From: Parafrankia sp041008525 | Lineage (GTDB): Bacteria; Actinomycetota; Actinomycetes; Frankiales; Frankiaceae | Assembly: GCF_041008525.1 (NCBI RefSeq) | Contig: NZ_JBFLUG010000029.1 | Span: 7,724 to 71,723 of the forward strand | Reading direction: 5' to 3' | Length of the DNA: 64,000 nt | Notes under the pieces: model-generated | Database searches by the model: none | Told to the model about the DNA's origin: nothing | What the model saw: only the letters and a program-made list of their open reading frames with translations | Translations under genes and position numbers: made by a program | In this document: positions 38,293-46,820 of the stretch, in pieces | Layout of the letters: each line of letters opens with the position of its first letter | Position numbering within the stretch: position 1 is the stretch's first letter

Positions 38293-39621
38293 ATGGACCT
38301 CACGACCGTCTCGCTGGTCGGGCTCGTCGCGCTCGCGCTGCTGTTCGACTACACGAACGGCTTCCACGACGCCGCGAACGCGATCTCCACGGTGGTGGCG
38401 ACCCGGGTACTGCGCCCGCGCTGGGCTGTCGCCTGGGCGGCCTTCTTCAACCTGGTCGCGTTCGCGGTGTTCGGCACGCTGGTCGCGAACACGGTGGCGG
38501 CGACGGTGAAGGAGGAGTTCGTCAGCCTGGCGGTGATCTTCGCGGCGCTGCTCGGAGCGATCACCTGGAACTATCTGTCCTGGCATCTGGGCATACCCAC
38601 GTCGTCGTCGCACGCACTGGTCGGCGGGCTGGTCGGAGCGGGCCTGGCGGCCGCGGGCACCGACGCGATCAAGGCGTCCAGCGTGCAGAAGACCCTGCTG
38701 TTCGTGGTCGTCTCCCCGATCGCCGGCCTGCTGGTGGGTATGATCATGATGGCGGTGCTGCGGCTGCTGCTCGCCCGCCGTGACGTCGAACGGACCGAGC
38801 GAGGCTTCCGGATCGCGCAGCTGGCATCCTCGGCGGCGGTCTCGCTCGGGCACGGAGGCAACGACGCGCAGAAGACCATGGGCGTGATCGCCGCCCTCCT
38901 CGTGACGACCGGGCATCTCGAGGGTGGCGACAAGATCGACATTCCGCTGTGGGTGGTGCTGGCGGCGCACGTCGCGATCGCCGCCGGGACGATGTCCGGC
39001 GGCTGGCGGCTGGTCCGCACGATGGGCATGAGCATCACCGAGCTACGCCCGGTGAGCGGGTTCGCCGCGGAGACCTCGGCAGCGGCGGCCATCTTCGCGT
39101 CGACGGCCGCGGGCGCCCCGGTCTCGACCACCCACACCGTCGCCGGCGCCATCACCGGGGTGGGTACAGCCAACGGAGCCGCACCGGTGAACTGGACGGT
39201 GTTCTCCCGGCTGATCGTCGCCTGGATCGTCACCATCCCGTTCGCTGCCGGCTGCGCGGCGGGCATGTACGCACTCACCCAGATCCCGCTCCAGCCGCTG
39301 GCCGCTGGCCTGGTCACCGTCGTGCTGCTGGCCCTGGTCGCAGCGCTGTGGCTGGCCCTGCGCAACGCTCCCCGGGCCGGTGACATCAGCTCCGATCTCG
39401 CCGAAGGTCCTGCCGGCCCCGCCGGCGAGGAGCTCGTCCCGATCCGGCCCGGCGCCGGCTCGGTGATCGTCCACGGCGGCCCCGGCCCGTCCGCCCGCAG
39501 GGACAACCGGTCCGCGGACAGGGACAACCGGTCCGCGGACAGGGACAACCAGGCGGAGCGCGCGGGGAAGTCGCCCACCGCGGGCCGGGGTTCTCGCGCG
39601 GACCCGCGCCCACCTCTGTAG
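38293..39621 (+). CDS. pit: Low-affinity inorganic phosphate transporter (Pit family)
   Basis: 442 residues, 10 or so helices. The two Pit signature repeats are present: DYTNGFHDAANAIST near the N-terminus and SLGHGGNDAQKTMGVI in the middle. TSSSHALVGGLVGAG and STTHTVAGAITGVG form the matching inverted halves. It imports metal-phosphate with protons. The C-terminal 75 residues are cytosolic, with RDNRSAD repeated 2.5 times from a 21-bp DNA repeat. The phoX-like gene is upstream and a SixA-like phosphatase gene follows by 46 bp. Confidence 0.95.
   Translation: MDLTTVSLVGLVALALLFDYTNGFHDAANAISTVVATRVLRPRWAVAWAAFFNLVAFAVFGTLVANTVAATVKEEFVSLAVIFAALLGAITWNYLSWHLGIPTSSSHALVGGLVGAGLAAAGTDAIKASSVQKTLLFVVVSPIAGLLVGMIMMAVLRLLLARRDVERTERGFRIAQLASSAAVSLGHGGNDAQKTMGVIAALLVTTGHLEGGDKIDIPLWVVLAAHVAIAAGTMSGGWRLVRTMGMSITELRPVSGFAAETSAAAAIFASTAAGAPVSTTHTVAGAITGVGTANGAAPVNWTVFSRLIVAWIVTIPFAAGCAAGMYALTQIPLQPLAAGLVTVVLLALVAALWLALRNAPRAGDISSDLAEGPAGPAGEELVPIRPGAGSVIVHGGPGPSARRDNRSADRDNRSADRDNQAERAGKSPTAGRGSRADPRPPL
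39499..39552. repeat. 21-bp tandem repeat in the pit gene
   Basis: Two full copies and a partial of AGGGACAACCGGTCCGCGGA plus C, encoding RDNRSAD in the C-terminal tail. Confidence 0.85.
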
Positions 39622-39667
39622 CGGTCGCCCACCGAACCAGTCAGCCGCCTCCCCGGACAGGAGCAGG

Positions 39668-40330
39668 ATGCCGGACAGCACCAGCACCAGCACCAGCACA
39701 CCCACGCGCCACGAGGCCGATGTCGACACCGCCACCGCCACCGGGCGCGGTGCGGCGACATCCCACACCGTGGTGATCGTCCGACATGCCCTGGCGCTAC
39801 CGAAGAAGACCTGGACGGGTGAGGACGTTGCCCGCCCGCTCACCGCCCGCGGGATCCGTCAGGCCGCCGCCTTCGCCACCGTCATCACCCGCGATCTCGC
39901 GGTCCGGCAGGTGCTGACCAGCCCGACCCTGCGGTGCGAGCAGACCGTCGCGCCGCTGGCGGATGCGCGCGGGCTGCCGCTGCGCCGGAGCGCGATGCTC
40001 GGCGTCAACGGTTCCACCGAGGCGCTGCTGGACCTGCTCGCGTCCGACGAGACGGACGGCAGCGTCCTGTGCACGCACGGCGAAAGGATCAACGACCTGT
40101 TCCGGGCCTGGCAGGCACGCGGATGGCGGGGCTGGCCAGGGGCCGACGGCCGCACCCGGAAGGGCGACGCGTGGCTGCTGCGGGGACAGCCCGCCCTCGA
40201 CGCCACGGTCGAGTACCTCGCCACGCCGGACCATCGAGACCTCGGCCCGGTTCGTCACCGCCAGGTCTCCACCGACCCATCGCGGCCTGGGGCGGCTACC
40301 CGCGGATCAGCAGGACGATCAGGGCTGTGA
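39668..40330 (+). CDS. Histidine phosphatase family protein (SixA-like)
   Basis: 220 residues with AGGAG upstream of the ATG. After a Ser/Thr-rich 32-residue leader, VVIVRHALALPKK has the catalytic RH motif, LTARGIRQA and LTSPTLRCEQT the first-arm Arg, and VLCTHGE the second catalytic His. SixA-type enzymes remove phosphate from phosphohistidine, but the broad family has many substrates. It is close behind the phosphate transporter and may be cotranscribed. The 3' end overlaps a doxX remnant on the other strand. Confidence 0.88.
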   Translation: MPDSTSTSTSTPTRHEADVDTATATGRGAATSHTVVIVRHALALPKKTWTGEDVARPLTARGIRQAAAFATVITRDLAVRQVLTSPTLRCEQTVAPLADARGLPLRRSAMLGVNGSTEALLDLLASDETDGSVLCTHGERINDLFRAWQARGWRGWPGADGRTRKGDAWLLRGQPALDATVEYLATPDHRDLGPVRHRQVSTDPSRPGAATRGSAGRSGL

Positions 40331-40622
40331 CCACTCCCAGCGCCACGGCGCCGGTGCCGTGGACGAGGCGGTGCGAGCGCAGGACGGGCAGGAACCGGTC
40401 CGCCGCGTAACCACCGGCCCCGATGAGGGCGACGGCGGCACCGGCGACGGCGAGGAACAGCTCGTACTCGACGCCCTCGGGCGCGAAGAACCCACCATCC
40501 CACTTCACCGCCGCCGCATTGATCATCGTGCCGATCACCGCGGCGGCGGCCAGCGGAGTGAGGACTCCGAGGATGAGACCGAGCCCGCCGAGGGTCTCAC
40601 TGAGCCCGGCGATGACAGCCAT
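40296..40622 (-). pseudogene. Truncated DoxX-family membrane protein
   Basis: The frame from MAVIAGLSETLGGLGLILG to the end at 40296 matches the C-terminal two-thirds of DoxX proteins (GLITPLAA, FFAPEGVEYELFLAV, three helices). DoxX proteins are about 150 residues and begin with a further helix and a QKLFGWFGG-type segment; here that part is absent. Upstream, in a different frame, lies a lipoprotein-like signal (PLSLAGC near 40720-40740). I infer a deletion that joined two gene fragments. The 108-residue product from the ATG at 40622 could still be made. Confidence 0.6.
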
Positions 40623-40813
40623 GCCTCGTCCCGCCGCGCAGACGTCTCGAACGCGCCGGCTCCGGCACTCGGGCCTTCTGGAGACCCGGAGCCCCCTCCT
40701 CGGCGGAGCCGCATCCGGCCAGCGACAGCGGCACGGCCCCGCCGGCAACAGCGCGACGAACGTCCGTTCGGCTTACCGACCCGCCGAGGACGAGCGAAGA
40801 CGGTTGAAGACGG

Positions 40814-41623
40814 TTACGGCTTGCGGCCGACCCCGCCGAAGATGTGCAGCGGCTGCGGCTCCGACCCGGCGGCCGGGCGCCAGAGCGGTGTCGTGACCAC
40901 ACCCGGCTCGACGAGTTCGAGGCCGTCGAAGAAGGACGCGACCTGCTCGGGGGTACGCAGGTTGTAGGGGTGCCCGTCCGCCTGGGTGATCTCGATGGCC
41001 TTGTCCACGTCCTCGCCGTGCGTGCCGTCGTTGAGCGCGAGACAACTGCCCGGCCGCACCGCGTCGATCAGCCGCTTCATGATGCCACTCGCCTCGGCGT
41101 TGTCGGCGACGTTCCCCATGATGCCGAACATGACGAGAGCGACCGGCTCGGAGAAGTCCAGGAGCTTGGCAGCCTCCGCGAGGATCCTGTCGGGATCGCG
41201 CACGTCGGCGTCGACATAGGCGGTGGCACCACCGCGTGCGCTGGTCAGCAACGCCCGGGCGTGCACCAGCACCAGCGGATCGTTGTCGACGTAGACGATG
41301 CGGGATTCCGGGGCGATCCGCTGCGCGACCTCATGGGTGTTGTCGGCGGTCGGCAGGCCGGTGCCAATGTCCAGGAACTGACGGATGCCCATCTCGCCGG
41401 CGAGGAAGGTGACGGTCCGGACGAGGAACTCCCGCTGCGCGCGGGCGACCCGCACGATGTCCGGGTAGACCTCGTAGACCTTGTCGCCCAGCTCCCGGTC
41501 GGCAGGAAAGTTGTCCTTCCCACCGAGCCAGTAGTTCCAGACCCGAGCGGAGTGCGGAACGCTCGTGTCCACTCGCGACCATGCGCTCCGCGCCGGCCCG
41601 TCAGCAACCATGCAGTCCATCAT
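40814..41623 (-). CDS. SAM-dependent methyltransferase, DUF574 family
   Basis: 269 residues. The family landmarks are all present: PHSARVWNYWLGGKDNFPADR, the SAM loop QFLDIGTGLPTADNTHEVAQ, VYVDNDPLVLVHARALL, and GGYAR-like region VGTHGEDVDKA. DUF574 (Methyltransf_19) proteins are abundant in actinomycetes, often next to regulators, with unknown substrates. It is monocistronic here. Confidence 0.95.
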   Translation of the reverse strand: MMDCMVADGPARSAWSRVDTSVPHSARVWNYWLGGKDNFPADRELGDKVYEVYPDIVRVARAQREFLVRTVTFLAGEMGIRQFLDIGTGLPTADNTHEVAQRIAPESRIVYVDNDPLVLVHARALLTSARGGATAYVDADVRDPDRILAEAAKLLDFSEPVALVMFGIMGNVADNAEASGIMKRLIDAVRPGSCLALNDGTHGEDVDKAIEITQADGHPYNLRTPEQVASFFDGLELVEPGVVTTPLWRPAAGSEPQPLHIFGGVGRKP

Positions 41624-41936
41624 GCACCCCCGGATTCATCCCGCGGTGGGAAGGCCACCGCCCCTCGGTCGGGATACGGCGGGTGTTGTCCGGTGCCCGG
41701 CGACCGGTGTTCAGCGCGTATCGCGCGGTCACTCAGCGGTGCACACCGACCGCATTCCAGCGACGTGGAGGCCGGATCCCCAGGAAAAGTAACTGGGCGA
41801 AAAAGGGAACGCCCACAAGGAATATCCGGCCCCCGGGTTGATCCTCGATCGCGGCCACAGGCCCGGGGACTTCGTCAGGATCCAGAACTGACCGCAGGCC
41901 CACAGGCGGGCAGAGTGCCTGCCGGGCCCCGTCTCG
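41624..41936. other. Intergenic, no feature recognised
   Basis: About 310 bp between the DUF574 gene and the downstream end of the membrane-protein gene. It must contain the DUF574 promoter. I see no strong hairpin, palindrome or gene. Confidence 0.4.
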
Positions 41937-42425
41937 TCAGGCGGGCATGGCCTCGCGGATGACGGCGACAGCCGCCCCGGGATCGGGCACGGTGACGGTT
42001 ACCGTGCGGCCGGTGCGGAGGGTCAACCGCAGGGTCGGCCCGGAGCGGACTGTGCAGCAGGTACGGCGACCGGTCCACCAGAACCCGTAGACCACATACC
42101 AGGAGTGGAGGTCGATCACCTCGGCACGCTCGATCTGGTCGAGACCGTAGGTGCAGCGCGGCCACCCGAGCAGCCCGAACCGGATCGAGACCCCGCCTGG
42201 CCCCGCCGTCGTCCTGACACTCGACCCGGTCAGCACGTTCACGAGCACGGCGACGATGACCACGAGAAACGGCACGACCAGGCCGCGCCTGCTTCCGTCC
42301 GACGACCAGCCCATGACCAGGAGCGGCACCGCCAGCACGGCGCTGAGGGTGACCAGAGGCCAGTTCGTGGCCCGCCCGGTGTAGATCGAGTACTGCCCCC
42401 GACCTGGAAACGCGGATGCCGTCAT
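41937..42425 (-). CDS. Small membrane protein with PH-like domain
   Basis: 162 residues. Two hydrophobic helices (WPLVTLSAVLAVPLLVMGW, GLVVPFLVVIVAVLVNVL) are followed by a beta-rich domain with IRFGLLGWPRCTYGLDQIERAEV and a Trp-rich WYVVYGFWWTGRRTCC segment, the pattern of bacterial PH-domain membrane proteins. No enzymatic motif. It lies 22 bp behind a GntR gene and is presumably controlled by it, like the membrane proteins cotranscribed with YtrA-type regulators. Confidence 0.75.
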   Translation of the reverse strand: MTASAFPGRGQYSIYTGRATNWPLVTLSAVLAVPLLVMGWSSDGSRRGLVVPFLVVIVAVLVNVLTGSSVRTTAGPGGVSIRFGLLGWPRCTYGLDQIERAEVIDLHSWYVVYGFWWTGRRTCCTVRSGPTLRLTLRTGRTVTVTVPDPGAAVAVIREAMPA

Positions 42426-42447
42426 GGGACACCGTCCTTTCGGTGGG

Positions 42448-42795
42448 TCACGTCAGGTCCTCGATGAGGCGGATCAGTTCGCTGCGCCCGAGCCCGTACT
42501 GGCGGGCTACGGCCACCAGCGCCTGAGCTGCCTCGGTGACCGGGGTCGGCTTCGTGACGGCGGACGCGACCCGCGCACCGCGGCCCCGGCGGAACTCCAG
42601 CACGCCCTCGTCCCGCAGCTGCCGGTAGGCGGCGAGGACCGTGTTGCGGTCAACCGACAGGGCCGCCGCCAGCTCGGCCGCCGGCGGAAGCTGCTCCCCG
42701 ACCGGCAGCTCTCCCGAAGCCACGCCCTGGCGGACACACCTGGCGATCTGGTGCTGCAGCAGCTCTCGCGACGAATGATCGATCTTCCATCTCAT
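42448..42795 (-). CDS. GntR family regulator, YtrA subfamily
   Basis: 115 residues, near the minimal YtrA size: a GntR winged helix (LPVGEQLPPAAELAAALSVDRNTVLAAYRQL, EFRRGRGARV) and a short helical dimerisation tail. The ATG lies inside a 25-bp palindrome, implying direct autorepression. With a TAATAA -10 about ten bases upstream the transcript may be leaderless. It is cotranscribed with the small membrane protein. Confidence 0.93.
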   Translation of the reverse strand: MRWKIDHSSRELLQHQIARCVRQGVASGELPVGEQLPPAAELAAALSVDRNTVLAAYRQLRDEGVLEFRRGRGARVASAVTKPTPVTEAAQALVAVARQYGLGRSELIRLIEDLT

Positions 42796-42818
42796 GGTGC
42801 TAGCATTATTAGCACCAT
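42794..42818. promoter_or_regulatory. Perfect operator ATGGTGCTA-N7-TAGCACCAT
   Basis: Perfect 9-bp arms with a 7-base centre that includes the gntR start codon and a TAATAA -10-like box on the minus strand. This looks like an autoregulatory GntR operator. Confidence 0.75.
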
Positions 42819-42897
42819 CTGAGATCTGGGTCCACCCAGGACCGTCCGCGGCCAGCCGCTCCCCGCCAGCCGCTACTCCCCGCCGGCGACTCCCCCG

Positions 42898-43557
42898 TCA
42901 GACCGCCGGGTGGCCTGCGGCCGCGGACGCGGCCCGCACCACCCAGGCGCGGTAGTCCTCGGAGGACCAGCCGCGCTGGATGACCAGGAGGCCGTAGACC
43001 TGCGGCGAGAACATCGTCCAGATGGTGTCCCGGATGCGTTCGACCGCCCGGAGGTCGTCCCGAACACCGAGTCGCTCGGCGAACGCGGCCGCGATGATCC
43101 CCGTCCCGACCAACCGCTGCCGGTCCAGCTCCTCGGCCAGCGCCGCGATCTCGGGGTCGGCGTCCGCCGCGGCACGGACGACCTCGAGCAGCGGATTCAC
43201 CCGCGCGGCCACCTCGGACCCGGCCGCGGCGAACCGCTCGAGCACCTGATCGGCGGTCGTCGCCTGGTGCACGCGCAGCATCGCCGGCCGCTGGTGCAGC
43301 GGCACCTGCTCGTCATCTCCCGCGATCGCGACGTCAACAGCGACCTTCAGCAGGTTGGCCTTGGACGCGAAGTGGGCGAACACCGTCGGCGCCGACACCC
43401 TCGCGGCCACCGCCACCTGGGCGATCGAGGTCGACGCATACCCCTGCTCGACGAACAGCCGGGTCGCCGTGGCGATCACCCGAACCCGGTTCTCCCGTGC
43501 CTGCGCCTGCCGCCCGGTGGCGTCGTAGCGGCGGCGCGGCTGTCGGCTCGACGTCAT
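42898..43557 (-). CDS. TetR family regulator
   Basis: 219 residues. The helix-turn-helix reads SIAQVAVAARVSAPTVFAHFASKANLL. The C-terminal domain is helical and unclassified. It is divergent from an alpha/beta hydrolase gene across 55 bp that contain an inverted repeat, so it is probably their repressor. Confidence 0.92.
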   Translation of the reverse strand: MTSSRQPRRRYDATGRQAQARENRVRVIATATRLFVEQGYASTSIAQVAVAARVSAPTVFAHFASKANLLKVAVDVAIAGDDEQVPLHQRPAMLRVHQATTADQVLERFAAAGSEVAARVNPLLEVVRAAADADPEIAALAEELDRQRLVGTGIIAAAFAERLGVRDDLRAVERIRDTIWTMFSPQVYGLLVIQRGWSSEDYRAWVVRAASAAAGHPAV

Positions 43558-43560
43558 TGC

Positions 43561-43595
43561 CTTACCCTAACCTCTATTGGATATAGCTTGAGTAA
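43561..43595. promoter_or_regulatory. Operator-like inverted repeat between tetR and hydrolase
   Basis: Outer arms CTTACCCTAA and CTTGAGTAAG match 7 of 10, around an inner CTAT-N5-ATAG. It fills the short divergent spacer. Confidence 0.5.
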
Positions 43596-43612
43596 GACGA
43601 AAGGAGCCAGCG

Positions 43613-44404
43613 ATGAACCTGGCCTACGACGTGTTCGGGGAAGGCCCGACAATCCTTCTGATCCACGGCGGCGCCGAGGACGCCGGCATGCTTGCGCCGC
43701 AGGCCGCGGCGCTGGCGGCGAGCGGCTGGCGGGCCGTCGCCTACGACCGGCGCGGCACCGGTTCGAGCACCCGCGACGACTGGCCGGGGAAGGGCGCCGA
43801 CCAGCACGCCGACGACGCCGCCGACCTGCTGCGCGTACTCGGCGCAGCCCCCGAGCGCCCGGCGACCGTGCTCGGGTTCAGCTCCGGTGGGGTCGTCGCA
43901 CTGGCGCTGGCGGCTCGCCATCCCGACCTGGTGCACGAAGTGATCGCCTGGGAGCCGGCCACCCTCGGCGTGCTGCCCGGCGGAGCCGAGACCCACGCCG
44001 CGATCAACGCCACCGGGGAGCGGTACCTCGCCGATCACCCACAGGACTGGGTCGGCGCGTTCAGAACCACCCTCGTCGTCCTGTCCGGCGGGCAGGCAGA
44101 CCTCGACGGCCCCGAAGTCGCCCGGATGTCGACGAACGCCGAGGCCGTCGTGCGGGACGACGCGCACCTGATCACCAGGCACGTCTTCGCTCCCGGCGAG
44201 CTGCCGGCCGACAAGGCCGTCGTCGCCCTCGGCGCGGGTGTCAACCCGCTGCACCAGCAGATCGCCGAGTGCCTGAACATCCAGCACGGTCTGCCTCTCG
44301 TGCAGGTTCCCGACGCCGACGACCACGAGATCTACCTCGCCCGACCGCAGGTGCTCTCAGCCTTCCTCGCCACCCGGGCCGCACAGCGGCGAGACGAGGC
44401 GTGA
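43613..44404 (+). CDS. Alpha/beta hydrolase
   Basis: 263 residues. AAAGGAG precedes the ATG. LLIHGG is the oxyanion region, VLGFSSGG the nucleophile elbow with catalytic Ser, and DADDHEIYL supplies the C-terminal His. The Asp of the triad is likely in the preceding segment. Substrate unknown. Its stop overlaps the start of the next gene (TGATG). Confidence 0.9.
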   Translation: MNLAYDVFGEGPTILLIHGGAEDAGMLAPQAAALAASGWRAVAYDRRGTGSSTRDDWPGKGADQHADDAADLLRVLGAAPERPATVLGFSSGGVVALALAARHPDLVHEVIAWEPATLGVLPGGAETHAAINATGERYLADHPQDWVGAFRTTLVVLSGGQADLDGPEVARMSTNAEAVVRDDAHLITRHVFAPGELPADKAVVALGAGVNPLHQQIAECLNIQHGLPLVQVPDADDHEIYLARPQVLSAFLATRAAQRRDEA

Positions 44405-45387
44405 TGAGCACCGTCCGGAAGGCAGGGTCCACGAAGACCGGCGCCTACCGGATCGGTCTGCTGTGGGTGGCGGGTGTGGCCCTGGCCGGGATGCAGGCCG
44501 GTGGTGCGCTGTTCCCCACCCCGATCTTTCTGGTCATCGACGCGGTCTACGTCGCGGCGGCGGTGTTCGTGACCCGACGGGCGAGAGCCGCCACCGCCCA
44601 CGACGCGGCCCTGGCCGTCCCTCTGATCGCCTCCGCCGTGTTCGTGTTCGCCCTCGCGTCGCTGACCGGCATCCCCACCGCGGAACATCCAGGCGCGATG
44701 CTTGCCAACACCGCCGTCCTGCTCATCGTCGGTGGAGTCCTGCTCGCCACCACGGTCCTGATCACGGCCAGGCTGTGGGACGGGCCCGGCCGAGCGCCCG
44801 CCGCACTCGCGCTCACCGCGCTCGGACTCGGCAGTGCGGGCTACCTCGCGAACCTGGTGGCCAGAGCCGCGGTGGTCCTTTCCGGGGCGTCGCCGGCCCA
44901 GGTAGCCGTCGAGAAGACCGCCTGGCAGGCGAACGCCTACCTGCGGGGTCTGCCCGGTGATCCGGAGCCGATGGCAGTCATGCTCGTCTGGCTGGATCTG
45001 CTGCAGCTGACGTACGTGATGCTGACGCACCTCGCCGTCATCGCGCTGGTGATCGGCCTGCGCCGCGCCACACTGATCTCGGCGCGAGCCGCCGATCGTG
45101 TCCTCCTCGGCGGAGCGCTGCTCGTCGGCCTCACGACGACGGCGGCGACCCTCGGCGTCACCGGCGCGTTCGACGTGCCCGTGCTGGGCGCGGCGAGCGA
45201 GGCGGGGGCCACCGCGGCCTACATCCTCACGGCGCCGTTCATGACCACCCTGCTGCCCTTTGCCCTCGGCGCCGCGCTGCTCCGCCGGTCCGGCCGCCCG
45301 TCCTCTGGCCATGCCACGACCGCGCCCTCGAAGACCTCTGTCAGCACCGAACCGGTCGCGGGCGGCCCGCTTCCTGCCCAGCCCTGA
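44404..45387 (+). CDS. Multi-pass membrane protein, unknown family
   Basis: 327 residues with about eight hydrophobic helices and a Ser/Thr/Pro-rich tail. The ATG overlaps the hydrolase stop, so the two are coupled under the TetR gene. I do not recognise a transporter motif. GTWLDL-like charged residues occur in loops only. Function unknown, possibly export of or immunity to the hydrolase substrate; that is speculation. Confidence 0.8.
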   Translation: MSTVRKAGSTKTGAYRIGLLWVAGVALAGMQAGGALFPTPIFLVIDAVYVAAAVFVTRRARAATAHDAALAVPLIASAVFVFALASLTGIPTAEHPGAMLANTAVLLIVGGVLLATTVLITARLWDGPGRAPAALALTALGLGSAGYLANLVARAAVVLSGASPAQVAVEKTAWQANAYLRGLPGDPEPMAVMLVWLDLLQLTYVMLTHLAVIALVIGLRRATLISARAADRVLLGGALLVGLTTTAATLGVTGAFDVPVLGAASEAGATAAYILTAPFMTTLLPFALGAALLRRSGRPSSGHATTAPSKTSVSTEPVAGGPLPAQP

Positions 45388-45583
45388 CCGGACTGCGCCC
45401 CGTCACAGCACCGGCTCTCGGGCTAAAGTTGCCATTCTCCAGCAGACCGCTCACAGGGGATCAGGGACAGATCCGGCTTTCGGGAAGCGTGACAGGACCA
45501 TCTGATGGCGCCTGTTCGTTGCGTCTTCGGATGGGGAGGACGCGCACCATGGGCACGATCGACGGGGTGAGGGGTAGCTTGCG

Positions 45584-45967
45584 GTGCGCGACAGGGGCTG
45601 GTCGGCCAATGTGGATCTACCCTTTGATGCGCGGGCTGCGGGCGCTGCCCGCGAGGTGCTGCGAGGGTTGCTTCTCGCCTGGGGGCATGATCGGCAGACC
45701 GACGACGCCGTGCTGGTGGTGTCGGAGCTGGTGACGAACGCTGTGCAGCACGCCGGTGAACGGGGCCAGCTGCGGCTGGCCCTCCGGGTCACCGGTGAGG
45801 TACTGCGGCTGGAACTCGCTGACGGGTCGTCGGTACAGCCGATGGCGCGAGAGATCGTCGATTCCGACGAGCGGGGCCGTGGGATGCACATCGTTGACCA
45901 GCTCACCGCCCGGTGGGGCGTCGAGACACACGGCGACGGCAAACGCGTCTGGGTCGAACTCGACTGA
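45584..45967 (+). CDS. ATP-binding protein, RsbW-like anti-sigma HATPase
   Basis: 127 residues from a GTG start with GAGGGG upstream. A single HATPase domain: N-box VVSELVTNAVQHAG and G-box DERGRGMHIVDQLTARWG. This is the stand-alone HATPase_c_2 family abundant in actinomycetes, relatives of RsbW/SpoIIAB that phosphorylate anti-anti-sigma factors. No sigma or anti-anti-sigma gene is adjacent. Confidence 0.9.
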   Translation: MRDRGWSANVDLPFDARAAGAAREVLRGLLLAWGHDRQTDDAVLVVSELVTNAVQHAGERGQLRLALRVTGEVLRLELADGSSVQPMAREIVDSDERGRGMHIVDQLTARWGVETHGDGKRVWVELD

Positions 45968-46027
45968 CTCCACGGCGCCGGTGCGGCGAAGTGGTTGGCC
46001 GACGATCTGTGCCTGGCTGTCAGGTTG

Positions 46028-46396
46028 TCAGGGCGTCTCGGCGGGCGGCGGTGGGTCGGTTGCCGGTTGGCGTAGCTGCTGGTTGAGCCGCTGGGCTTCG
46101 GCGAGCTGGTCTTCGAGGATGACGATGCGACAGGCGGCGTCGATCGCGGTGCCCTGATCAACGAGTTCGCGGACGCGGGAGGCGATCCGCAGCTGGTACC
46201 GGGAGAAACGGCGGTGGCCGCCCTCGGAGCGCAGCGGCGTGATCAGTCGAGCCTCGCCCAGGGCCCGCAGGAAGGCGGGCGTCGTACCGATCATCTCGGC
46301 CGCGCGACCCATGGTGTAAGCGGGGTAGTCATCGTCGTCGAGACTGTGTGTTGGCTTGTGCGTGTTCTCAGGGGTTATCGCGTTTTCAGGGGTCAT
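46028..46396 (-). CDS. MerR family regulator
   Basis: About 122 residues from the ATG at 46396 (AGAGG just upstream). YTMGRAAEMIGTTPAFLRALGEARLITP is the MerR helix-turn-helix, with the wing EGGHRRFSRYQL and a coiled-coil helix (LEDQLAEAQRLNQQLR). It has no cysteine cluster, so it is not a SoxR or metal sensor. The N-terminus has a short TPENA repeat from an 18-base DNA duplication (46366-46401). It resembles the solitary MerR type paired with HspR-like regulators. Confidence 0.88.
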   Translation of the reverse strand: MTPENAITPENTHKPTHSLDDDDYPAYTMGRAAEMIGTTPAFLRALGEARLITPLRSEGGHRRFSRYQLRIASRVRELVDQGTAIDAACRIVILEDQLAEAQRLNQQLRQPATDPPPPAETP

Positions 46397-46418
46397 CGCG
46401 CCTCTCATGACACATCGA

Positions 46419-46820
46419 GGGGCCCTGGCGCCATACGGCACCAGGGCCCCGAGGGTTGAACACCATCTACCTACCGGCCAGAATGCGCCGGATCACGGAA
46501 CCCGCTCGACCACCCAGAATGGTGGGACTGCGGGGATCGCGTATGCGTGACCGGGGACCACCTTCAATCCGGGGCCTGCGCGGTATCCGAGCGGGCTAGA
46601 CCATCGCTCGGGCGATCCTGATGGCGTCCACTCCCCTCTCCTCATAGATCACCTGCCGGGTACTGCCGAACTTCCGTCGATGATGCTCGGCGGCCTGCCC
46701 TGGCCGCCGCCCTGCTCGCGCCAGTTCGTATCTGCCGCGACCGTGGACTCCCATGGCTACGATAGGAACTCTACCTGCGGTGGCGCCTGGATGTCTACTG
46801 CAGCGGAGATAGATTTTGCG
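46419..46820. repeat. Diverged repeat unit, copy A
   Basis: Starts with a perfect hairpin GGGGCCCTGG-N12-CCAGGGCCCC (46419-46450) and carries ATGCGTGACCGGG, ATCGC-TCGG-GCGAT, GGCGGCC-TGCCCT-GGCCGCC (46689-46708), CTGCCGCGACC, AACTCTACC and AGATTTTGCG in the same order as copy B 622-634 bp later. Confidence 0.75.
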
